A stretch of 64,000 bases of DNA from Nocardioides soli (GTDB lineage: Bacteria; Actinomycetota; Actinomycetes; Propionibacteriales; Nocardioidaceae), in contig NZ_JACHWR010000003.1 of assembly GCF_014191495.1 (NCBI RefSeq), positions 248,501 through 312,500 of the forward strand, in the 5' to 3' direction. The notes under the pieces are model-generated. The model searched no databases, was not told the origin of the DNA, and saw only the letters and a program-made list of their open reading frames with translations. Made by a program: the position numbers and the translations under genes. Positions 45,601-53,082 of this stretch are shown here, one piece after another; the first letter of the stretch is position 1; the number at the start of each line of letters is the position of its first letter.

Positions 45601-47145
45601 TTCGCTGCCGGCGGCGAGAACCGGGGTGGCGAGTCCACGCTGGGCAACCTCGTGGCCGAGGTGCAGCGGTGGGCGACGCCGGCGGAGACCGTCGGCGCGG
45701 CCGACATCGCCTTCATGAACCCCGGTGGCCTGCGCACGGACATGGCGGGCACGGTCGACGGTGCTGACCGCAAGGTCACCTACCGCGAGGCGGCCAACGT
45801 CCAGCCGTTCGCGAACACGCTGGTGAACATGGATCTCACCGGCGCGCAGATCGCGAAGGTGCTGGAGCAGCAGTGGCAGCGCAACGCCTCGGGTGCGGTG
45901 CCGACCGGCCGCACGTTCCTGCGGCTCGGCGTCTCCGTCGGGTTCACCTACACCTACACCCAGCGGGACGACCCGGACAACGCCGGTCAGAAGCTGGGCC
46001 GGGTGACCGGGATGTGGCTCGACGGCGTGCCGATCGACCCGGCGGCGACGTACTCGGTGACCGTGAACTCGTTCCTGGCGGCTGGTGGCGACAACTTCCA
46101 CGAGCTGGCCAACGGGACGGGCAAGCAGGACACGGGCATGACCGACCTGCAGGCCATGGTCGACTACATGGCGGCCGAGGGTGTCGGAGCCGGCGTCGGC
46201 GTCGACTACGCCCAGCGGGCGGTCGACGTGACGTTCCCGGCCGACGCGCCGGCGGCGTACGCGCCGGGTGCGCACGTGGTGTTCGACCTGAAGTCGTTGT
46301 CGATGACCGACCCCGGGGACCAGAGGGACACCCAGGTCGCCGTCAGGCTGGGCGACGCCGTGATCGGGTCGGCGGAGGTGACCACCTCGGTCAGCTCGTC
46401 TCCCGACAACAGCGCGAACAGCAACGACGACGCGGGCACCGCTCACGTGGACGTCGTGATCCCGTCCGGGATCGCGGCCGGCGCCACGACGCTCACCGTG
46501 GTCGGCAACAACACCGGTACCGAGGTCCGGGTGCCGATCACCGTCGCATCGGTCACGCCGGGTCCGGACCCGCAGCCGGTGCCGTCGACCGTGACCGCGG
46601 GCGACGTGTCGATGACGTACGGCAAGGCGGCGACGGTCACCGTCAACGTCAGCGGTGGCGGCGGCGGAACGGTGACCATCCTGGACGGGCCCAAGAGCCT
46701 GGGCAGCGCACCGGTCGCCGGCGGGGTCGCCACCATCGGGCTGTCGGCCGGGGCGCTCCTGCCCGGCGCGCACACGCTCACCGCGGCGTACTCCGGTGAC
46801 GCCCGCGTCGCCTCGGGCTCCGACACGTTCGCGGTGACGGTCGCGAAGGCGAAGTCGTCGACGAAGGTGAAGGCGAAGCCGGCGAAGGTCAAGGTCAAGA
46901 AGACCAAGGCCAAGCTGACCATCACCGTGACCGGACAGTCGGGTGTGGTGGCGACCGGCAAGGTGAAGGTGAAGGTCCCGGGCCAGGGCACGAAGACGGT
47001 GACCCTGCGCAAGGGCAAGGCCACGCTGAAGCTGGCGAAGTTCACCGATACCGGCAAGAAGAAGGTCAAGGTCAGCTACCAGGGCAGCGACCTGCTGAAG
47101 CCGAGCTCCGGCTCGGTGGTCGTGAAGGTCGTCAAGAAGAAGTAG
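39631..47145 (+). CDS. Secreted ExeM/NucH nuclease fused to two 5'-nucleotidase units
   Basis: A 2504-residue exported enzyme. Signal peptide (about 1-30); lamin-tail domain (about 37-225, LVINEVYGGGGNTGAVY); He_PIG Ig domain (about 234-317); OB-type segment (about 322-475) and ExeM endonuclease/exonuclease/phosphatase domain (about 620-995) with IATFNVLNYF, NHFKSKGDNQ, GDFNSYSMEEP and SDHNPEI. Two complete metallophosphatase/5'-nucleotidase units follow (about 1004-1540 and 1653-2190) with TNDFHGR, GDLVGAS or GDLIGAS, GNHEFDRG or GNHELDKG, SGHTHL, NPGGLRTDM and ANVQPFANTLV, then Ig domains and a Lys-rich end. Start ATG with GGAG 10 nt upstream. It is predicted to cut DNA outside the cell and release nucleosides and phosphate. 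Confidence 0.93.
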   Translation: MFASGKRFAWGAALAVVASGLLVLPAAPASANPAGTGLVINEVYGGGGNTGAVYTNDFIELYNPTANAISVGGLSLQYRAAAGSGAPGSSNVFALPTKTIQAGGYFLVQAAPGTTVTDKPLPVTPDAQTTGTALNLSGTGGQIFLADGTAPLDPGTGTISNPSVIDFVGWGTSTTSYEGVPVAPATRNSAPATANATSISRTSPGADTDSNSADFAAATTPSPTTSTVAAALAVTTPGNKSAFVGTAIAPIALAATGGTPPYAWEASGLPAGLSLGGATISGTPTETGTSEVTVTVTDSASPTPASDSQTFTITVSETPELRTIAEVQGTGERSEFAPATGNGAGQTVAVRGVVTAMYRTGGYNGMYVQTEGTGGTTDATPGASDAIFVYGNPDMSRIPAGIEIGDSVEVIGAVSEFYNSTQITPAVGGVTELGTALDPVTGFETGYPATDAEREALEGMLLAPTGDFVVSNAYSTNQYAEVGLAATIEGAGGDPDIAGPLKQPTEHVKPSDTAGVAAIRAENAARAVTLDDGASFNYLQSQANKGLPVPYLTGADGQPNPVRVGAKVTFEVPVIFEWRNDLWKFQPTSQVTTNGADFVTFEDTRTPNAAPQDVLGTDGDLKIATFNVLNYFDTTGEAYVAAGQHENPPIVTHCTYYTDRASNRIGNDQCGVKHPGETYTASNPNDGRGPRGAATDASLARQEAKLVNTLITMDADIIGLEEMENSIKLPGESNRDEALAHLVDLLNAADDQNTWAYVKSPGEAMTAAAVAEQDVIRGAFIYKRDTVETVGQSRILFGTDQFANAREPLAQAFKAAGAPDGDAFAVIVNHFKSKGDNQSPTPPATGDNANDTITGVGAFNGDRKRQATRLLQFAEDFAEEREIEAVFLAGDFNSYSMEEPIAILTAPSAGYELIESDQAGEESYSYNGLSGSLDHVLGNAAAIDMVTGADIWEINANEAASFMYSRYNYNVTDFWQPNLPFGTSDHNPEIVGVDVPDFTPTSYEEVQVIGTNDFHGRLLPDAGNAAGAAPFATAVKELKDDNPNSVFVAAGDLVGASTFESFIQDDEPTIEALNAMGLEVSAAGNHEFDRGYTDLADRIRSKADWEYIAANLEYDPEFIEAADELAETWTKTMPNGKRIGFVGAVTEDLPALVNPAGIEGITVTDVVDATNDAAAALKSGPDPVDLVVLLVHEGSPSTVCNSDSFTDEATTWGNIVQNTSADVDAIMSGHTHLAYNCRFPVQEWVDDSSRTVKRRPVVSAGQYGTNLNRLVFKYDDATGDLVSIGQDVIATAGVGYPSNATVQGIVDDAVDYAATKGAEPLGWMDGEYRRASYNPSGTATENRGGESTLNNQVAEVQRWATDEAGIETDIAFMNPGGLRTDMPGDADAGLRKLTYRGAANVQPFANTLVNMKLTGAQLKTVLEQQWQRNAQGGVPSRPFLRLGVSKGFTYTYVETPETVSVPNSAPVNTFQGEVTGMWLDGEPIDPAATYSVTVNSFLGGGGDNFWELANGTQKVDTGKVDLEAMVEYMKQYPDAAHALPVDYSQRAVEVTFPNSAPATYAPGDSVTFDVASWAMSAAGDKTDAELKVLLDGEEIGSATVDNAIGAQPYDDYGTATVDVELPQDVPNGTVTLTLVGPATHTEIPVEVEVEDGLERIQILATNDFHGRIQNDSGSAAAGAAVLAGAVKQLRAANPNTVFAAAGDLIGASTFESFIQNDKPTIDALNSAGLEVSAVGNHELDKGYDDLLNRVMAEYDETDNPEGGAEWQYIAANLKMKATGDPAVPATWVKTMNGVDVGFVGAVTEDLSSLVSPAGIADLEVADLVDSVNEAAEELKDDADVDLVVMLVHEGSPSTNCASMTDPAKPWGHIVTGVSDDVDAIVSGHTHLEYNCSFAVDGWADRPVKERPVVSAGQYGANLNQLVFTVDPVTGTVQAKDQKVLKLKSCTNSTACTNYAADAATADIVATAVQAAVEPGKQVLGNIRAPFARAKFAAGGENRGGESTLGNLVAEVQRWATPAETVGAADIAFMNPGGLRTDMAGTVDGADRKVTYREAANVQPFANTLVNMDLTGAQIAKVLEQQWQRNASGAVPTGRTFLRLGVSVGFTYTYTQRDDPDNAGQKLGRVTGMWLDGVPIDPAATYSVTVNSFLAAGGDNFHELANGTGKQDTGMTDLQAMVDYMAAEGVGAGVGVDYAQRAVDVTFPADAPAAYAPGAHVVFDLKSLSMTDPGDQRDTQVAVRLGDAVIGSAEVTTSVSSSPDNSANSNDDAGTAHVDVVIPSGIAAGATTLTVVGNNTGTEVRVPITVASVTPGPDPQPVPSTVTAGDVSMTYGKAATVTVNVSGGGGGTVTILDGPKSLGSAPVAGGVATIGLSAGALLPGAHTLTAAYSGDARVASGSDTFAVTVAKAKSSTKVKAKPAKVKVKKTKAKLTITVTGQSGVVATGKVKVKVPGQGTKTVTLRKGKATLKLAKFTDTGKKKVKVSYQGSDLLKPSSGSVVVKVVKKK

Positions 47146-47163
47146 GCCCGAAAGCAGGCTGCG

Positions 47164-47211
47164 ACGTACGTCGGCCCGTCCGTGCTCCGGCAGGGACGGG
47201 CCGACGTACGT
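47164..47211 (+). terminator. 18-bp perfect terminator hairpin
   Basis: 18 bases (47164-47181) pair perfectly with 47194-47211 across a 12-nt loop, 18 nt after the stop of the fused nuclease gene. A new -10-like TAGGGT at 47238-47243 and a GGAAAGG site (47273-47279) then serve the next gene. Confidence 0.85.
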
Positions 47212-47287
47212 TACCGGGAACCGTCGGTCGACCGGGTTAGGGTGCTGGTCCGTCTCGGATCTCGGCTCTCTCGGAAAGGTCAGTCAG

Positions 47288-49642
47288 TTGCTCCCTTCCC
47301 CTCGGACCGGCAGGGGCGTTCGCGCCCTCGTCGCCGTGTCGTCCATGGGCCTGGTCTCCGCCGGGCTCGCCCTCGTCGCGGCGCCGGCGGGTGCCGCACC
47401 CGCCAGCCCGGTCGACGTGACGATCCTCGCGACCAACGACTTCCACGGCCGGATCAAGGCCAACGGAGCCGAGGCCGGCGCGGCCGCGATCGCCACCTAC
47501 GTCAAGAACGCCAAGGCCGATGCGACGACCGGGCCCAACACCGTGTTCGCGGCCGCCGGTGACCTCATCGGCGCCTCGACCTTCGAGTCGTTCATCGCCC
47601 ACGACAAGCCCACGATCGACGCCCTCAACGAGGCGAGGCTCGACGTGTCCGCGGTCGGCAACCACGAGTTCGACAAGGGGTACGCCGACCTCGTCGACCG
47701 CGTGATGAAGCCGTACGACGCGACCGCGAACCCCGAGGGCGGCGCCCAATGGAAGTACGTCGGCGCCAACCTCGTCGAACCCAACGGGGCCGACGCGATC
47801 AAGGCGTCGTGGACCGCCGAGCTCAGCAACGGCACACCCGAGACGACCGATGACGTCAAGGTCGGTTTCATCGGCGCCGTGACCGAGCACCTTCCCGAGC
47901 TGGTCTCGCCGGCCGGCATCCAGGGCCTCCAGGTGACGCCGATCGTGCAGGCCGTCAACGCCGAGGCGGCGGCCCTGAAGTCGGCCGGCGCCGACGCGAT
48001 CGTGCTGCTGGTGCACGAGGGCGCGCCCAGCACCGACTGCGCCACGATGGCCGGCGACCCGGCGTCCGACTTCGGCAAGATCGTCACCGGTGTCAGCGCC
48101 GACGTCAACGCGATCGTCTCGGGCCACACCCACCTCGCCTACGACTGCGACCTGGCCAAGCCGGGCGGTGGCACCCGGCCCGTCGTGTCGGCCGGCCAGT
48201 ACGGCTACAACCTCAACAAGCTGAAGCTGACGATCGGCACGGACGGCGCGGTGACCACGGCCCACAGCCTGGTGCCGCTGACGACCAAGAGCGGCGACAC
48301 CTACACGCCGATCCCGGAGACCGTGCCGGCCGACCCGGCGACCAAGGCGATCGTCGACGCGGCCGTCGCGGCCGCGGAGGTCAAGGGCGCGGCGCCGCTG
48401 GGCAAGCTCGGCGGGGCCTTCTACCGCGCGTCGCGGCCGGTCGTGTCCGGCACCGGTGCCGAGGAGAACCGTGGCGGCGAGTCCACCCTCGGCAACCTGG
48501 TCGCCGAGGCCCAGCGCTGGGCGACCCGCTCGGCCACGACCGGCTCCGCCCAGATCGCCTTCATGAACCCGGGCGGGCTGCGGGCGGACATGCTCGGCAA
48601 CAACGCCGGCGGCTATCCGGCCGTGCTGACCTACAAGCAGGCCGCCAACGTGCAGCCGTTCGCGAACACGCTGGTCAACATGAGGCTGACCGGCGCCCAG
48701 CTCCGAGCGGTCCTCGAGCAGCAGTGGCAGCCCGCCGGCGCGTCGCGGCCGTTCCTGCGGCTCGGCGTCTCGCAGGGCTTCACCTACACCTACGACCCGA
48801 CGACCAAGAAGGTCACCGGCATGTGGCTGAAGAAGAAGCAGGTCGAGGACGCCACGTCGTACTCCGTCACGGTGAACTCCTTCCTCGCCTCGGGCGGCGA
48901 CAACTTCGCGGCGTTCAAGGACGGCACCGGCCGCCGGGACACTGGCCAGACCGACCTCGAGGGCATGGTGGGCTTCATGGCCGCCAAGGGCGGCGGCAAC
49001 GGGCTGCCGGTCAGCTACAAGCAGCGTGCGGTGGGCGTCACCCTGCCCACGGGCGCCCCGAAGGCATACCGGGCCGGCGACAGCCTGTCGTTCAAGGTCT
49101 CCTCGCTGGCCTTCACCGGCCCCGGCGACGTGCAGGACAAGCGCGTCGACGTCACCCTCGGCAAGACCAAGCTCGGCCGCGCCAAGGTCGACAACACCGT
49201 CGCGGCCGGCGCCACCGACGACGAGGCCGGCACCGCGACCGTGACGGTCCGGGTCCCCGGCGGCGTGAAGTGCGGGGTCCAGCAGGTCAAGGTGACCGGC
49301 GTCCAGACCAAGACCCAGGTCCTGGTGCCGGTGCGGTTCAAGGGCAACCGGCTCGACTCGAAGCTGACTGCGAAGCTGCACCCGAAGAAGGTCAAGGTGC
49401 GCCAGGGCCGGGTCCAGGTCCGGGTCAAGGTACGTGCCGCGGGCGCCCCGGCGGCCGGCAAGGTTCGGGTCCGCGCCGGGCACCGTCCCTACGTCGCCCG
49501 GCTGAACAAGAAGGGCGTCGCCACCTTCCGGCTGCTGCCGTTCAAGCAGACCGGGGTCAAGAAGGTGAAGGTCGCCTTCCTGCGCACCAACGCCCTCAAG
49601 GCCGACCACGAGGTGCTGACCGTGCGGGTGGTCCGCCGCTGA
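47288..49642 (+). CDS. Secreted bifunctional metallophosphatase/5'-nucleotidase
   Basis: A 784-residue exported enzyme. Signal peptide (about 1-37), metallophosphatase domain (about 43-330) with ILATNDFHGRIKA, AAAGDLIGASTFESF, AVGNHEFDKGY and SGHTHLAYDC, then the 5'-nucleotidase C domain (about 360-575) with NPGGLRADM and ANVQPFANTLVNM. Two beta domains follow and a basic C-terminus similar to that of the fused nuclease. TTG start 8 nt after GGAAAGG. It hydrolyses nucleotides to nucleosides and phosphate outside the cell. It is closely similar to the two units of the upstream gene. Confidence 0.93.
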   Translation: MLPSPRTGRGVRALVAVSSMGLVSAGLALVAAPAGAAPASPVDVTILATNDFHGRIKANGAEAGAAAIATYVKNAKADATTGPNTVFAAAGDLIGASTFESFIAHDKPTIDALNEARLDVSAVGNHEFDKGYADLVDRVMKPYDATANPEGGAQWKYVGANLVEPNGADAIKASWTAELSNGTPETTDDVKVGFIGAVTEHLPELVSPAGIQGLQVTPIVQAVNAEAAALKSAGADAIVLLVHEGAPSTDCATMAGDPASDFGKIVTGVSADVNAIVSGHTHLAYDCDLAKPGGGTRPVVSAGQYGYNLNKLKLTIGTDGAVTTAHSLVPLTTKSGDTYTPIPETVPADPATKAIVDAAVAAAEVKGAAPLGKLGGAFYRASRPVVSGTGAEENRGGESTLGNLVAEAQRWATRSATTGSAQIAFMNPGGLRADMLGNNAGGYPAVLTYKQAANVQPFANTLVNMRLTGAQLRAVLEQQWQPAGASRPFLRLGVSQGFTYTYDPTTKKVTGMWLKKKQVEDATSYSVTVNSFLASGGDNFAAFKDGTGRRDTGQTDLEGMVGFMAAKGGGNGLPVSYKQRAVGVTLPTGAPKAYRAGDSLSFKVSSLAFTGPGDVQDKRVDVTLGKTKLGRAKVDNTVAAGATDDEAGTATVTVRVPGGVKCGVQQVKVTGVQTKTQVLVPVRFKGNRLDSKLTAKLHPKKVKVRQGRVQVRVKVRAAGAPAAGKVRVRAGHRPYVARLNKKGVATFRLLPFKQTGVKKVKVAFLRTNALKADHEVLTVRVVRR

Positions 49643-49650
49643 TCGATGGG

Positions 49651-49688
49651 GGCCGGTCGGCCGGGGAGCTCACCCCGGTCGGCCGGCC
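49651..49688. terminator. Bidirectional hairpin between convergent genes
   Basis: 16 bases (49651-49666) pair with 49673-49688, 14 Watson-Crick and two G-U pairs, with a 6-nt loop. The loop holds the stop codon of the GH15 gene (49670-49672), the same design as the hairpin at 2185-2214. Confidence 0.75.
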
Positions 49689-51457
49689 CGCGCCTCGGCC
49701 AGGTCGGCGGCCGCGTGCACGAGCGCGAGGTGGCTGAACGCCTGCGGGAAGTTGCCGATCATCCTCCGGCCCGCCGGGTCGTACTCCTCCGACAGCAGGC
49801 CGACGTCGTTCGTGAGGTCGCAGAGCCGGTCGAAGAGCGCGGCGGCGTCGTCGACCCGGCCGGCCCGGGCGTACGCCGAGACCAGCCAGAACGAGCACGC
49901 GAGGAACGGGTGCTCGTCGCCGGCGAGGCCGTCGACGCCGGTGCTGGTGCGGTAGCGGAGCACCAGGCCGTCGCGGAGCAGGTCGCGCTCGATGGCCTCG
50001 ATGGTGCCGAGCATCCGCGGGTCGTCGCCGTCGATGAAGCCGATCGTCGGCAGCACCAGTAGCGCGGCGTCCACCTCGGCGCCGCCGTAGTACTGCACGA
50101 ACGTGCCGCGCTCGGCGTCGTACCCGTGCTCGAGCACCCGGGCGTGCACGGTGTCGCGCAGCCGCCGCCACTGGTCGACCGGGCCGTCGAGGTCGAACTC
50201 CTCGACCGCACGGACGGCCCGGTCGAACGCCGCCCAGACCATCGCCTGGGAGTGCGTGAAGTACTGCTGCGGGCCGCGGATCTCCCACAGCCCGTGGTCC
50301 TTGCGTCGCCACGTCGTCGCCAGGTGCTCGACGAGCGTGCGCTGGAGGGCCCACGCGTCGGCGTCGGCCCGGCCGGTCGCCCGACGGATCTGCTCGAGGC
50401 CGATCATCACCTCGCCGAGCACGTCGAGCTGGCGCTGCACGGCGGCGCCGTTGCCGATGCGCACCGGGGTCGAGCCGGCGTACCCCGGCAGGTGGGGCAG
50501 GGTGAACTCGGGGAGCCGGCGAGCGCCGTCGACGGCGTACATGATCTGGAGGTCGTCGGGGTCGCCGGCGACCGCCCGCAGCAGCCACGCCCGCCAGAGC
50601 CGTGCCTCGTCGGTGTGGCCGGCCCGGACCAGGGCGCCGATCGTCAGCGCGGCGTCGCGCAGCCAGCAGTAGCGGTAGTCCCAGTTGCGCTCGCCGCCCG
50701 GATCCTCGGGCAGCGACGTGGTGGGTGCGGCGACGATGCCGCCGGTCTGCTCGTCGGTGAGCAGGCGGAGGGTGAGCAGCGAGCGGAGCACCGCGTCGAG
50801 GCGGGGCAGGTCGGCGCGGCAGCGGTGTGCCCACCGCTGGCCCTCCCGGATCGACTCCGTGACGTGGTCCTCGGGCGGGTCCGTGACGGTCAACGGGGCC
50901 CACGAGGGCAGCCAGGTCGTGGTGAAGACCAAGTGGTCGCCGGCCAGCACGTCGAACTCGTCGGCATGGTGCCGGTCGACCGCGCCGGGCAGCCGCGGTC
51001 CGCGCAGCACCAGCCGGTCGGGCCCACCGGTCGCGGTGATCACCCGCTCGCCGGCGACCTCCGCCCGGCGTACCCACGGCACCACGGCGCCGTAGTCGAA
51101 CCGGACGGTCCACTCGTGGCGGACCCGGACGGTGCCGCGAACGCCCACCACCGTGCGCACCAGGTCGGCGCGGCCGTCACCGCGGGGCATCGCGTCGGTG
51201 AGGGTGATCTCGCCGGTGGCGGTGGTGAACGTCGTCTCCAGTACGGTCGACTCGCCGACGTAGCGCCGGCGGACGTCGTACTCGTCGACCGGACAGAGCT
51301 GCCAGTGCCCGTGGTCGTCGCCGCCGAGCAGGCCGGCGAAGCAGGCGGGGGAGTCGAAGCGCGGCAGGCAGAGCCAGTCGACGGAGCCGTTCCTGCCGAC
51401 CAGCGCGCCGCTGCGGCGGTCGCCCACCAGGGCGTAGTCCTCGATCGGCAGCGTCAT
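49670..51457 (-). CDS. GH15-family glucoamylase/trehalase-like hydrolase
   Basis: A 595-residue cytoplasmic glycoside hydrolase. The N-terminal beta-domain opens MTLPIEDYALVGDRRSGALVGRNGSVDWLCLPRFDSPACFA, typical of GH15 proteins. The (alpha/alpha)6 barrel contains GGERNWDYRYCWLRDAALTI and the late catalytic Glu region GLLSEEYDPAGRRMIGNFPQAFSH. Actinobacterial members hydrolyse trehalose or alpha-glucans; specificity here is not readable. The ATG at 51457 lies 8 nt from minus-strand TACTGT (51466-51471). No signal peptide. It is divergent from cinA. Confidence 0.9.
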   Translation of the reverse strand: MTLPIEDYALVGDRRSGALVGRNGSVDWLCLPRFDSPACFAGLLGGDDHGHWQLCPVDEYDVRRRYVGESTVLETTFTTATGEITLTDAMPRGDGRADLVRTVVGVRGTVRVRHEWTVRFDYGAVVPWVRRAEVAGERVITATGGPDRLVLRGPRLPGAVDRHHADEFDVLAGDHLVFTTTWLPSWAPLTVTDPPEDHVTESIREGQRWAHRCRADLPRLDAVLRSLLTLRLLTDEQTGGIVAAPTTSLPEDPGGERNWDYRYCWLRDAALTIGALVRAGHTDEARLWRAWLLRAVAGDPDDLQIMYAVDGARRLPEFTLPHLPGYAGSTPVRIGNGAAVQRQLDVLGEVMIGLEQIRRATGRADADAWALQRTLVEHLATTWRRKDHGLWEIRGPQQYFTHSQAMVWAAFDRAVRAVEEFDLDGPVDQWRRLRDTVHARVLEHGYDAERGTFVQYYGGAEVDAALLVLPTIGFIDGDDPRMLGTIEAIERDLLRDGLVLRYRTSTGVDGLAGDEHPFLACSFWLVSAYARAGRVDDAAALFDRLCDLTNDVGLLSEEYDPAGRRMIGNFPQAFSHLALVHAAADLAEARAGRPG

Positions 51458-51465
51458 GGCTCTGG

Positions 51466-51475
51466 ACAGTAGCGT
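51466..51475. promoter_or_regulatory. Overlapping divergent -10 elements for GH15 and cinA
   Basis: Plus-strand ACAGTA (51466-51471) is the minus-strand -10 TACTGT, and plus-strand TAGCGT (51470-51475) is the cinA -10. They share two bases. The two start codons lie only 25 bases apart, so both messages look leaderless and polymerase cannot sit on both at once. Confidence 0.6.
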
Positions 51476-51482
51476 TGCTCCC

Positions 51483-51971
51483 GTGACGGACCTGGCGACA
51501 CGCGTGCACCTCCTCCTGCGCGGCTCGGGTGGCACGGTGGCGACCGCCGAGTCGCTGACCGGCGGCCGGCTCGCGGTGGCGCTGACCGACACGCCGGGGG
51601 CGTCCGAGACCTACCTCGGTGGCGTCGTGACCTATGCGACCGAGCTCAAGAAGTCGGTGCTGGGCATCGACCAGCGGATCATCGACGACCACGGCGTGGT
51701 CTCGGCCGAGTGTGCGAGGGCGATGGCCTCCGGCGTGCGGGCGTTGACCGGGGCGGCGTTCGGCCTGGCGACCACCGGCGTCGCCGGGCCGTCCGAGCAG
51801 GAGGGCAAGGCACCCGGGACGGTGTTCGTGGGGATCGCCGGGCCCGGCGTGCTGGAGGTCGTGGCGCTCGAGCTCAGTGGCAAGCGCCAGCAGATCCAGG
51901 ATCGGACCTGCACCGAGGCGCTCACGGCGTTGGAGCAGGTCTTGCGGCGGGAAGAAACGGCCCTCGGGTAG
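51483..51971 (+). CDS. cinA: CinA C-terminal-domain protein (nicotinamide-nucleotide amidase, PncC type)
   Basis: 162 residues forming only the CinA C-terminal domain, which deamidates NMN. Motifs are TVATAESLTGGRLAVALTD, TYLGGVVTYATELKKSVLGI and ATTGVAGPSEQEGKAPGTVFVGI. GTG at 51483 is preceded by TAGCGT at 7 nt. In actinobacteria this gene accompanies pgsA and clgR, so it marks where the conserved order resumes after the accessory block. Confidence 0.9.
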   Translation: MTDLATRVHLLLRGSGGTVATAESLTGGRLAVALTDTPGASETYLGGVVTYATELKKSVLGIDQRIIDDHGVVSAECARAMASGVRALTGAAFGLATTGVAGPSEQEGKAPGTVFVGIAGPGVLEVVALELSGKRQQIQDRTCTEALTALEQVLRREETALG

Positions 51972-52013
51972 CGTTGGGCCCGACAGGTCTCGGCATCGGA
52001 GGGAGCGACGCGC

Positions 52014-52316
52014 ATGGTGCTGGTTCGTCGAGTGCTCGGCGACGTGCTCCGCAGCCTGCGGATGCAGCGCGGTCTGACCTTGCGTGAGGTCTCCGCCGCG
52101 GCCCGGGTGAGCCTGGGCTACATCTCCGAGATCGAGCGCGGGCAGAAGGAGGCCTCCTCCGAGCTGCTCGCGTCGCTGTGTGCCGCGCTCGAGGTGCCGC
52201 TGTCCGATGTGCTGCGGGAGGTTTCCGACCTCGTGGCCGTCGAGGAGGCGGCTGCCGCGCTGATCCGGATCCCGGTGGCCACGCCGGCGGCCCCGGTGGT
52301 CACCTCGGCCGCCTGA
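52014..52316 (+). CDS. clgR: ClgR-like XRE transcriptional regulator
   Basis: A 100-residue helix-turn-helix protein. The core LGDVLRSLRMQRGLTLREVSAAARVSLGYISEIERGQKEASSELL (split over residues 8-52) matches ClgR, the activator of clp protease and stress genes, and the position after pgsA/cinA matches Rv2745c. The C-terminus is Ala/Val-rich without the terminal motif that can be checked here. A -10-like TAGCGT (51969-51974) overlaps the cinA stop and GGAGGGA lies 9 nt before the ATG, giving it its own promoter. Confidence 0.85.
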   Translation: MVLVRRVLGDVLRSLRMQRGLTLREVSAAARVSLGYISEIERGQKEASSELLASLCAALEVPLSDVLREVSDLVAVEEAAAALIRIPVATPAAPVVTSAA

Positions 52317-52323
52317 CCCGCCC

Positions 52324-53082
52324 TCACGAGCGCGTGGGCTGGCAGCTGGGGCACCAGTACGCCGTCCGCTCCGCACCGGCCCGCCCGAAGGCCGTCGTCG
52401 CCACGCGGCCGCCGCAGCGGCGGCACAGCCGCTGCCGGTAGACCCACATCCGGTTGGACCGGGACCACTCCTGGTCGAGCATCTGCCGGGCCCGGCGCAC
52501 CATCCGCGGCAGGTCGGGCACCTCGCCGACCGGGGCGACCGGCGGGACGCCCATGACGAAGAGGACCTCGGCGGCATAGATCGTGCCGATGCCCGCGAGC
52601 AGGGTCTGGTCGCGCAGGGCCTCGAACACCGGTCGCTCCGGGTGCATCCGGAGCCGCCGCAGCGCCTCGTCCTCGTCCCAGTCCGGTCCCAGCAGATCGG
52701 GCCCGAGATGTCCGACGACCTCCGGCTCCCACTCGCGGGGCACGAGCTCGACGATCCCGAGCAGGTAGCCGACCGCCACCGGTCCGTCGGTCTCGAGCAC
52801 CACGCGGATCTCGTGGGACCGGGGGTTCCAGCGCTTGCCGGGCTCGAAGACCCGCCACGACCCCTCCATCTTGAGGTGGGTGTGGAGGGTCACGGGTCCG
52901 TCGTCGCCGTCGATCCGGGTCAGCAGGTGCTTGCCCCGCGACACGGTCTTGACGACCGTGCCGCCCGCGAGGTCGGCGGTGGCGTGCCGCGGGACGCGGA
53001 GGTCGCTGCGGGTCAGCACCCGGCCGTCGAGCGCCTGCGCGAGCCGGCGGGCGGTACGGCGCACGGCGTCGCCCTCAGGCAC
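52324..53082 (-). CDS. nei: Fpg/Nei-family DNA glycosylase (endonuclease VIII-like)
   Basis: 252 residues. It removes oxidised pyrimidines and nicks the abasic site. The catalytic N-terminus MPEGDAVRRTARRL (Pro2, Glu3) is the Nei form rather than Fpg. GKHLLTRID and HTHLKMEGSW follow, then the H2TH region DQTLLAGIGTIYAAEVLF and a zinc finger CRRCGG...CPSC near the C-terminus. The GTG start overlaps the end of lhr by 8 bases, the conserved lhr-nei repair pair (Rv3296-Rv3297). Confidence 0.93.
   Translation of the reverse strand: MPEGDAVRRTARRLAQALDGRVLTRSDLRVPRHATADLAGGTVVKTVSRGKHLLTRIDGDDGPVTLHTHLKMEGSWRVFEPGKRWNPRSHEIRVVLETDGPVAVGYLLGIVELVPREWEPEVVGHLGPDLLGPDWDEDEALRRLRMHPERPVFEALRDQTLLAGIGTIYAAEVLFVMGVPPVAPVGEVPDLPRMVRRARQMLDQEWSRSNRMWVYRQRLCRRCGGRVATTAFGRAGAERTAYWCPSCQPTRS

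Noticed and set aside
43195..46773. Very long open frame on the minus strand opposite the nuclease/nucleotidase gene
   Set aside because: It mirrors codon bias of the plus-strand gene in G+C-rich DNA; the protein is Arg/Val/Gly-rich with no family pattern, while the plus strand encodes complete catalytic domains.
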